Source: Psychrobacillus sp032154225
GTDB lineage: Bacteria > Bacillota > Bacilli > Bacillales_A > Planococcaceae
DNA length: 64,000 nucleotides
NCBI RefSeq assembly: GCF_032154225.1
Contig: NZ_JALDYF010000008.1
Span: forward strand, 69,741 to 133,740
Direction of reading: 5' to 3'
The notes under the pieces: model-generated
Databases searched by the model: none
What the model saw: only the letters and a program-made list of their open reading frames with translations
What the model was told of the DNA's origin: nothing
Program-made: the position numbers and the translations under genes
Part shown: positions 58,466 to 64,000 of the stretch, one piece after another
How the letters are laid out: each line of letters opens with the position of its first letter
Position numbering within the stretch: position 1 is the stretch's first letter

Positions 58466-59209
58466 ATGGATCAATCATGGGTAAGTAATTTTTATAAAAC
58501 ACAATTTGAATTAACAACGTATGATTTAGAGTGGGAGAAGGAATCACTACTGGATGCTGCTCATGAAATATTTGAGCAGGTAGGTATTTCATTTTCTACA
58601 GCTTTAGATATAGGTGCTGGTGCTGGTGTTGGCGGTTTAGCAAGAGCAATGTCTAGGCTAGGAATACACATGACGACAGTTGAATTAGAGCCTAGTCTAG
58701 TAAAATTTTCGAAAACACATTCACCAAGTGACATAAATATTCATTGCGATAGCTTTTATACGATTGAGTTTGATAAACAATTTGATGTTGTTAGTTATAC
58801 AGACGGTTTTGGGGTCGGGGATGACGAGGATCAGCTTCTGCTATTGAAGCGCATTGCTAATTGGATGAAGGATGATGGTTGTGCATTGATCGACATTTAC
58901 CAACCTTTGTATTGGCAAAAAGCAAACGGGCAAAGTATGCGTTTTGGTCAAGCTGAGAGAAAATATGAATATGATTTTCAGTCTAAAAGGATGTTGGATC
59001 ATTGGTGGCATACTGAGAAACCAAATAACATTGTCACTCAATCTTTGCGCTGTTACACAATAGATGAAATTAGTTTATTATGCCAGCAAGTCGGGCTAAT
59101 AATAACAGGCATTTTTCCAAGTGGAGCATTTGATTTTGACGAACAGACTTATCAAAAGCATGCTTCACTGAACGAGTGTCTATCTTATCGGATCAAAGTG
59201 AAAAAATAA
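58466..59209 (+). CDS. Class I SAM-dependent methyltransferase
   Basis: The 247-residue protein has a Rossmann methyltransferase core with ALDIGAGAGVGGLARAMSRL (SAM loop) and TTVELEPS (ribose-binding acidic residue), then CALIDIYQPLYW. It looks like a small-molecule methyltransferase; no target can be named. CAGGGAG lies 9 nt before ATG 58466, which is preferred over the ATG at 58457. A short leader ORF precedes it and a MITE-like remnant begins 6 bp after its stop. Confidence 0.82.
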   Translation: MDQSWVSNFYKTQFELTTYDLEWEKESLLDAAHEIFEQVGISFSTALDIGAGAGVGGLARAMSRLGIHMTTVELEPSLVKFSKTHSPSDINIHCDSFYTIEFDKQFDVVSYTDGFGVGDDEDQLLLLKRIANWMKDDGCALIDIYQPLYWQKANGQSMRFGQAERKYEYDFQSKRMLDHWWHTEKPNNIVTQSLRCYTIDEISLLCQQVGLIITGIFPSGAFDFDEQTYQKHASLNECLSYRIKVKK

Positions 59210-59214
59210 AACCT

Positions 59215-59323
59215 CGGTGCTGTCACAAAAGAGATTTTTATGCCGAAACGTTGATTAAACAGCGTTTCTTTATTTCCAAATTATAGTAATTTTATTGTAA
59301 AAGGGACTTATTTGACAGCCCCG
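59215..59323. mobile_element. MITE-like remnant with IS1182-style terminal repeats
   Basis: The 109-bp segment starts CGGTGCTGTCACAAAAG and, read from the other end, starts CGGGGCTGTCAAATAAG, an imperfect inverted repeat of about 17 bp. GGGGCTGTC-type ends are common in several IS families, including IS1182-like ones. No transposase remains; the interior holds a hairpin. Confidence 0.55.
59245..59272 (+). terminator. Hairpin inside the MITE-like remnant, acting as methyltransferase terminator
   Basis: GAAACG and CGTTTC with inner TG/CA pairs form a stem followed by TTTATTT. Confidence 0.5.
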
Positions 59324-59458
59324 TTGCGATTGATCGATTATCTGTATAGATCGATCGATTCTTCATGATATTCAACCTGTTTCCAATCTAAAAAAGGATT
59401 GGGGATAAGTTTTGCAGAATAGTATTAAAGTGAAAATAATATATATGGTGGGATATGA

Positions 59459-59905
59459 ATGATAGAAAGAGCTACTGAAAGTGACCTGGAATTTATTCTT
59501 TCTAGGGCTGTTGAGTCGACAATGGAAGGTGCACAAATAAGAGGTAGTATTAAAAAGGAAAAAGCAATCCAAATGTTTCAATCTATTTTAGCAAATGGTG
59601 GACTTTATTTAGTGGAAAAAGATGAAGAAGGTGCTATTTTAGGATGGATACTAGTAGGAGAAAACACGGATTATTTCACAGATAAGAAGCATGGATTTAT
59701 TTATGATTTGCATGCGCTGCACGAACATAGAGGAAAAGGACTTTCTAAACAATTATTGGATGAGGGCATGGCATTCTTAAAAAGTCTTGGGCATGATGAA
59801 GTGCGCTTAAATGTATACTCATCCAATTTTGCCAAAGAAATATATGCAAAGATGGGCTTTACAGAATTGAATTGTATTATGGTCGCTAGTCTTAACGAAA
59901 GTTAG
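59459..59905 (+). CDS. GNAT-family N-acetyltransferase
   Basis: The 148-residue single-domain acetyltransferase has the acetyl-CoA loop ALHEHRGKGLSKQLLDEG (about residues 85-102) and the late motif VYSSNFAKEIYAKMGFTE. The substrate is unknown. GGTGGGATATGA precedes ATG 59459. Monocistronic, with a strong bidirectional terminator downstream. Confidence 0.85.
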   Translation: MIERATESDLEFILSRAVESTMEGAQIRGSIKKEKAIQMFQSILANGGLYLVEKDEEGAILGWILVGENTDYFTDKKHGFIYDLHALHEHRGKGLSKQLLDEGMAFLKSLGHDEVRLNVYSSNFAKEIYAKMGFTELNCIMVASLNES

Positions 59906-59911
59906 GAATCT

Positions 59912-59949
59912 AAAAGTACCTTATTTACTTTGGTAAGGTACTTTTATTT
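59912..59949. terminator. Bidirectional terminator
   Basis: AAAAGTACCTTA and TAAGGTACTTTT form a 12-bp perfect stem followed by ATTTT. It separates convergent genes. Confidence 0.85.
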
Positions 59950-59965
59950 TGATTCTAAAGAAAAG

Positions 59966-60772
59966 TTATTCCTTCATAATCGACGTGACGATGTGGATGG
60001 AATCCCATTCACCACCTGAGAATTTTGTAATCGGGTATTTCTGCGGAAATAGCTTATTGCGGATTACTTCAGCTGAATCTCCTACATTTTGTAAAGCTAA
60101 TACATTAAGTTGGACGGATAGCAAATTGGCTAATTTTCGTTCGAGTGCCAAACGACCATCTTCTACAAATCCTTTATGGCTGCAAAAAACATCCTCAAAG
60201 TCATACGTGAGAACCCGTTCTAATGAGTGAATAATTGTAGGAATACTCTCTTCTGCTAATATGACTTTTGTCCGTTCACTTACTAGTAAGTCCCCCGTAA
60301 ATAATTGACCAGTATCTCGATTTAAAAAGGCTTTATGATCATGCGCATGACCAGGGGTATCAATTACATCCCATGTCGCACTTCTCGATGTAAATGTTTC
60401 AGGCATAGATTTAGCATGAAATGGCTTTCTTCTCCCCCAAAAAAGTTGCCGATATAGAGGATAATCAGCACGTTGCGTGCAATACTCAATCGTTTTTTCA
60501 TTCAAATAAATTGGAAGTTTTTTCGTTTTTTCAATATAAGCGGCGCATCCAGTGTGATCTTCATGAAAATGAGTCAGCATCACTTGATCAAAATCTGCTT
60601 CATCAATAAATGATTCAAAGTACTTATGTAAGGATCGCGATCCAGTGTCAATTAAGACACCGTCTATTAAATAACTGTACACATTTAATGACACACCTTG
60701 AAATTTAACTTCGCCATTCAAATAAGATACCCCATGTCTTTCTCCAAAGTTGGATCTCTTCTTCAACAACAT
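59966..60772 (-). CDS. Metallo-beta-lactamase-fold hydrolase
   Basis: The 268-residue protein has the zinc-site motifs LTHFHEDHTGC (about residues 66-76) and DTPGHAHDHKAF, plus SHKG near the end, typical of MBL-fold hydrolases of the glyoxalase-II-like group. AAAGGAGATGGCGAT precedes ATG 60772, preferred over an upstream start. Substrate unknown. Monocistronic and convergent with the GNAT gene. Confidence 0.87.
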   Translation of the reverse strand: MLLKKRSNFGERHGVSYLNGEVKFQGVSLNVYSYLIDGVLIDTGSRSLHKYFESFIDEADFDQVMLTHFHEDHTGCAAYIEKTKKLPIYLNEKTIEYCTQRADYPLYRQLFWGRRKPFHAKSMPETFTSRSATWDVIDTPGHAHDHKAFLNRDTGQLFTGDLLVSERTKVILAEESIPTIIHSLERVLTYDFEDVFCSHKGFVEDGRLALERKLANLLSVQLNVLALQNVGDSAEVIRNKLFPQKYPITKFSGGEWDSIHIVTSIMKE

Positions 60773-60884
60773 ATCGCCATCTCCTTTCATCAACTTAAAA
60801 TATACCATAAAAGGAATCATAAACGTTATAATAATATGAATTTTCCGTCATCAAAAAGTTGTTTTTATTACAACACTGAAAAGC

Positions 60885-60924
60885 TAAAAACCTCCAAGAA
60901 GACTTACTCATCTTCTTGAAGGTT
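60885..60924 (-). terminator. Terminator after the ferritin gene
   Basis: Read leftward, AACCTTCAAGAAGA and TCTTCTTGGAGGTT form a long stem followed by TTTTAG. Confidence 0.8.
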
Positions 60925-60949
60925 CCGTATTTTTCTATTTATTATTCGA

Positions 60950-61456
60950 TTATGCTTCGTCCGGTGTGAATGTTCGAGTTGCTAAATCAGAATCTAGCAT
61001 AAAGATTGCATTTGAATCGCTTTCGATTCGTTTGATTTTATTGATAAGCGTATCAAAAGTCGATTCTTCTTCTACTTGCTCGTCGATAAACCATTTTAAA
61101 AATGCCATTGTTGCATGCTCACGCTCATCTAAGGCGATATCAGATAGGTGATAAATGCGACGTGTCACTTCTTTTTCATGCGATAACGCAGTTTCAAATG
61201 CTTCTAAAACGGAAGAAAATTCATTACTAGGGCGGTCGAAACCGTCAATTGTTGCTCTATATCCTAAGTCACTCAAAAAGTTATAAAATTTCATCGCATG
61301 GTAACGCTCTTCTTCTGCTTGTACCAAAAAGAAATTAGCAAAACCGTCGTACGTTTCCGCTGTGCAATACGAAGCCATTGCAAGATACGCATGTGCAGAA
61401 TAAAACTCAAAGTTCATTTGGTCGTTCAATGCTTCATGTAATTTTTCAGATAACAT
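60950..61456 (-). CDS. ftnA: Bacterial non-heme ferritin
   Basis: The 168-residue four-helix protein has ferroxidase ligands in NFEFYSAHAYLAMASY (Glu about 17), QAEEERYHAMKFYNFL (Glu 50, His 53) and KWFIDEQVEEE (Gln and Glu about 127-130). It stores iron as a 24-mer in the cytoplasm. GGGAGGAATTTTGCG precedes ATG 61456. Monocistronic with its own terminator. Confidence 0.95.
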   Translation of the reverse strand: MLSEKLHEALNDQMNFEFYSAHAYLAMASYCTAETYDGFANFFLVQAEEERYHAMKFYNFLSDLGYRATIDGFDRPSNEFSSVLEAFETALSHEKEVTRRIYHLSDIALDEREHATMAFLKWFIDEQVEEESTFDTLINKIKRIESDSNAIFMLDSDLATRTFTPDEA

Positions 61457-61572
61457 CGCAAAATTCCTCCCTATATGAATATGTATTGAAGGTGCAAATC
61501 CACCTGTCTATCTAAGTATACAACTAAGGGCATTTTTAATGCAATCAAGGTTGTTCACTATTTTTACACCAA

Positions 61573-61602
61573 TGAAAACCCCACATAAAAAAATGTGGGG
61601 TT
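61573..61602 (-). terminator. Terminator after the SLH protein gene
   Basis: AACCCCACAT (61577-61586) pairs with ATGTGGGGTT (61593-61602). Read leftward it ends in TTTTCATT. Confidence 0.8.
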
Positions 61603-61619
61603 AGCAACTTATTACGATA

Positions 61620-62681
61620 TTATTCAGGAATTACTACTTCATCTGTAGATGGTGCTTGTTCTGCTAGATTTTGTGGTTGTTGAACCTGTTCAGGCTCTTG
61701 ATCAACGGGTGGGTTATTTGGGTTCTCTGGTAACTCAAAAGAGTAAGTATGTTTATTTACACCGTTTTCAGCTGTTACCACCAATCTATCTGTTATTGGA
61801 TCAATATTCACAGTAAAATCTGTCCATATATCACCATTTCTCAAAAATTCATAAATTTGTTTTGAATTATCTAATGCCACGATTGCACCCAGCAAATCTT
61901 CAATTGTAATACCACTATCTGTAAAAATAATTTTGCCTGCACCTTCATTTGGCCCTTCCACTATATCTTCAATTACAATTTGCCCAATTGCTTTCTTTAT
62001 TTTCGTTACTGAACTTTCTTCCTTCTCTAACTCTGGTTCAGGATCTGAAACAGGAACTGGAGGTAGAATAATCCCTAAAGCTTCAGCATGTTCTATCGTA
62101 TTCAAAGTAGTTTGCACAACTTCTAGTCCAGTTACTGGGTTTTGCGGATTGAAATTATTTGATGGATCACCACTCATTAATCCATTCGCTACTGCATAAC
62201 CCACATAATCTCTTGCCCATGAAGAAATAGTATCACTATCGTTAAAAGGAAGTTGCTCTCCCGAACCAGTTGCATTAAATCCTAATGCACTAACAACTAC
62301 AGTAGCCAGTTCTTCTCTGTTTACAACAGTGTCTGGTGAGTAGCCACCTAAAGAACTTGCATCACTAATAAACGATCCTACTAAAAATTCAGAATGCACA
62401 CTATCGAAATATCCAAAAATACCCCCAAGCGAATTATCAAAACCAGAACTAGAACTTGCATCACTAATAAACGATCTTACTAAAAATGCCGCCAATTCAC
62501 CACGAGTTATGGATCCATCCGGTATAAACGATTCGTCAATAATCCCTCTGCTTATTAGTTCTTGGATATCCCCCGGATCACCAGTAAAATCGGTAGCTGC
62601 AAACGTTTCCACAGTTTTAAACGAAAGACATAATACAACCAAGCTCAGAAATAATGTTATTTTTACAATAAAACTTTTCAT
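61620..62681 (-). CDS. Secreted SLH-domain protein
   Basis: The 353-residue protein has a signal peptide (MKSFIVKITLFLSLVVLCLS, cleavage near TFAA) and S-layer-homology modules with ITRGELAAFLVRSF, VNREELATVVVSALGF, SSWARDYVGYAVANGLMSGD and PVTGLEVVQTTLNTIE. Its C-terminal part is acidic and Pro/Glu-rich. SLH domains hold proteins on the cell wall through pyruvylated polymers. AGAGGGAATTT precedes ATG 62681. The first SLH module contains a 99-bp (33-residue) internal duplication (SFISDASS twice) and is probably irregular. Confidence 0.88.
   Translation of the reverse strand: MKSFIVKITLFLSLVVLCLSFKTVETFAATDFTGDPGDIQELISRGIIDESFIPDGSITRGELAAFLVRSFISDASSSSGFDNSLGGIFGYFDSVHSEFLVGSFISDASSLGGYSPDTVVNREELATVVVSALGFNATGSGEQLPFNDSDTISSWARDYVGYAVANGLMSGDPSNNFNPQNPVTGLEVVQTTLNTIEHAEALGIILPPVPVSDPEPELEKEESSVTKIKKAIGQIVIEDIVEGPNEGAGKIIFTDSGITIEDLLGAIVALDNSKQIYEFLRNGDIWTDFTVNIDPITDRLVVTAENGVNKHTYSFELPENPNNPPVDQEPEQVQQPQNLAEQAPSTDEVVIPE
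62352..62493 (-). repeat. 99-bp in-frame internal duplication in the SLH gene
   Basis: AGAACTTGCATCACTAATAA begins at 62352 and again at 62451, followed in both by ACGATC and TACTAAAAAT with one mismatch. The offset is 99 bp, or 33 codons. Confidence 0.8.
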
Positions 62682-62873
62682 AAATTCCCTCTCTTCCTTT
62701 AGTACTATAATCAACTAAAAATATCACTATATTTTTATTTTGTAAATACTTTTATAACACTTTTTAGATATAAAACAATTTTTTCCCAATAACTATACTG
62801 AAATAATAACTTTCGATTGATTGCTTTCTTCTTAGCTTTAAAATATTTCTAAAAAGCCTCCTACCAAATCTGC

Positions 62874-62897
62874 TACCAAATCTGCTACGCATATTTT
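62874..62897. repeat. Short direct repeat between surface-protein genes
   Basis: TACCAAATCTGC occurs twice in a row. No gene lies in 62700-62949; the rest of this gap is plain AT-rich DNA. Confidence 0.6.
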
Positions 62898-62949
62898 ATA
62901 CTCAGTTCTACTTTCTTAGAAAAAAATCCAAATAAAATCACTCGCGTGG

Positions 62950-63840
62950 TTACTTCCCTATGATTCGATAGGAGTATTGTCTTTCTGCTTTCCCACTCTC
63001 AGTGACATGGAACAGTACGATTTCTTCTTTTCCCCCGCCAGAAATTGGGACTGTCACGGGATCCCCAGAGTGGATGGGAGATAAAGCAGATCCATTGATG
63101 CTCACTTTTACCGTCGTACCTACTTCAAACGTCGGGGTAAGCGTAGTGGTATTATTAAACAACACTGCACTGTAATTTACTTTGTTTGGGTCAAACGCAA
63201 AATTTGGTACTGTTGTTTTCATATCGGTCAGTTTAGCACTTCTTTGACGATCGATAGTGACCGTATATACTGTTGGTCGTTGGAATGCTCCTTCAACGGT
63301 AAAAGTAAAGTCGTTCGGACCTTCATTATAAATCGTAATCCCAGCCGATTCATTATTTGCCGTTAAGGTATAACCCCATCCATCTATGATTCTCGTTAGT
63401 TTGACCCGCTCTCCCGATACTGTTCCTGGATTTACCTTAAAGGAATCCACAGCATTTGCAACGCTTGCCGTATAGGAGGTAACGGCTGGATCAAACTGCT
63501 CGTTCAGAGGCAATGTCGTCGTAAAAGTAGATAGTCGAGCGACTCCAAATGAAACACTAGCGGTTAACACAATACTGTTTCCATTTAATGTACCGGAAAT
63601 GACAGCAGTTTCCTCTATCATAGAAGAGGTTAACTCTGCTGTGTACGTCCCATCTCCATTATCTGTCACGGTACCTAAGCTACCCGCAGTTGTGGTTAAA
63701 GTGATCACATCACCACCAGTTATTTTTTGGATTAATCCATCTTCGAACACTAATACCTTGATTTTTGTTGATGATAAACCATCCGCTGCAATCATAGTAT
63801 TTTGTGCAATTAGTGTAGCCGATTCTGTAGGAATAATGCT
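62950..63840 (-). CDS. Ig-like (invasin/intimin-type) surface protein, 3' exon only
   Basis: The visible part (about 296 codons up to the intron junction) holds an invasin-type Ig domain (NTMIAADGLSSTKIKVLVF, TVTDNGDGTYTAELTSS) and two cadherin-like beta domains (LSTFTTTLPLNEQFDPAVTS, DMKTTVPNFAFDPNKVNYSA). The frame runs upstream as SIIPTESATLIAQNT, the usual lead-in to such a domain, and is then cut at about 63841 by what looks like the end of a group II intron. There is no proper start here: the ATG at 63795 lies inside the domain. The 5' exon must lie beyond the window. An intact protein needs splicing. Confidence 0.72.
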   Translation of the reverse strand, partial: SIIPTESATLIAQNTMIAADGLSSTKIKVLVFEDGLIQKITGGDVITLTTTAGSLGTVTDNGDGTYTAELTSSMIEETAVISGTLNGNSIVLTASVSFGVARLSTFTTTLPLNEQFDPAVTSYTASVANAVDSFKVNPGTVSGERVKLTRIIDGWGYTLTANNESAGITIYNEGPNDFTFTVEGAFQRPTVYTVTIDRQRSAKLTDMKTTVPNFAFDPNKVNYSAVLFNNTTTLTPTFEVGTTVKVSINGSALSPIHSGDPVTVPISGGGKEEIVLFHVTESGKAERQYSYRIIGK

Positions 63841-64000
63841 ATTCCTGTCTTATACCTTTTTGGCTTTCGATCAGGCCTACACCGTGCAAGCGACTTTCAT
63901 CGCACACGGCGTGCCATCAGCGATACTGAATATCACTGACTGGGCTCCTTCGCTCCTGCTAGTTTTCTCCTTCTCGCATGTTACCATGCAAGTCCAAACG
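63841..64000 (-). mobile_element. 3' end of a group II intron
   Basis: Read leftward, 63911-63880 folds as a domain V: CGCCGTGT/GCACGGTG, a two-nt TT bulge, GCGAT/GTCGC and a GAAA tetraloop. Domain VI follows (63875-63844, CCTG...CAGG), then the exon of the surface protein resumes. The triad reads CGC instead of the common AGC, a known variant. The reverse transcriptase would be to the right of the window. The 5' end is not visible. Confidence 0.68.

Noticed and set aside
59331..59361. GATCGAT/ATCGATC palindrome as an operator
   Set aside because: GATCGAT is itself largely self-complementary and short; it has no promoter in a suitable position, so I give it no role.

Overview
The window is AT-rich chromosomal DNA from a Gram-positive, low-GC member of the Bacillales. 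The gene set points to the Planococcaceae (Psychrobacillus/Lysinibacillus-like): liaFSR with PspA/LiaH, an S-box SAM riboswitch before metY-hom, a BirA-type operator before bioY, strong GGAGG ribosome binding sites, and SLH and Ig-like surface proteins. The genus is an inference. No rRNA, tRNA, CRISPR array or complete insertion sequence was seen.

Layout. 0-3.4 kb: envelope-stress operon (LiaI-like 3' end, LiaH/PspA, LiaF, LiaS, LiaR). 3.4-12.1 kb: a small membrane protein, an M1 peptidase, DinB, a two-component system with a probable small ORF bridging its two genes, a secreted Ig-like protein whose best start is followed by a TGA, and a DUF3238-like protein. 12.2-20.7 kb: a MalT-like regulator, the glyoxylate bypass (aceA-aceB plus a zinc-ribbon miniprotein) divergent from a LytTR regulator, a 21-bp tandem array, and a DMT transporter. 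20.9-24.9 kb: hom and metY under a SAM riboswitch, a PlsY-like acyltransferase and a YdcF-like protein.

24.6-28.1 kb: an AT-rich insertion bounded by a perfect 342-bp direct repeat of the 3' end of the YdcF-like gene. It carries a secreted bacteriocin-like protein, a candidate immunity protein and an Rgg/MutR-type regulator. Divergent from the regulator is a 16-codon ORF, with a good ribosome binding site, that resembles SHP signalling peptides. A perfect 16-bp palindrome lies between the two. I regard this as a likely peptide-quorum-sensing bacteriocin islet.

28.2-47.1 kb: a GNAT/GIY-YIG/DUF2087 operon with twin promoter dyads, PepF, a frameshifted RDD protein, PepT, a malic enzyme, and a Fur-box region that drives an FhuF-like reductase one way and, apparently, an unannotated C-rich small RNA the other way. 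Then come bioY, a PerM-like protein, DbpA, RecQ and an rRNA methyltransferase.

47.2-57.6 kb: a sulfate-ester locus, with a sulfonate/taurine-type ABC importer, a two-component system and a type I sulfatase. Beside it sit a canonical formylglycine-generating enzyme and two CHR transporter halves, lying between diverged compound inverted repeats. 57.7-64 kb: fatty-acid hydroxylase, methyltransferase, a MITE-like remnant, a metallo-beta-lactamase-fold protein, ferritin, an SLH protein, and an Ig-like surface gene cut by the 3' end of a group II intron that runs off the window.
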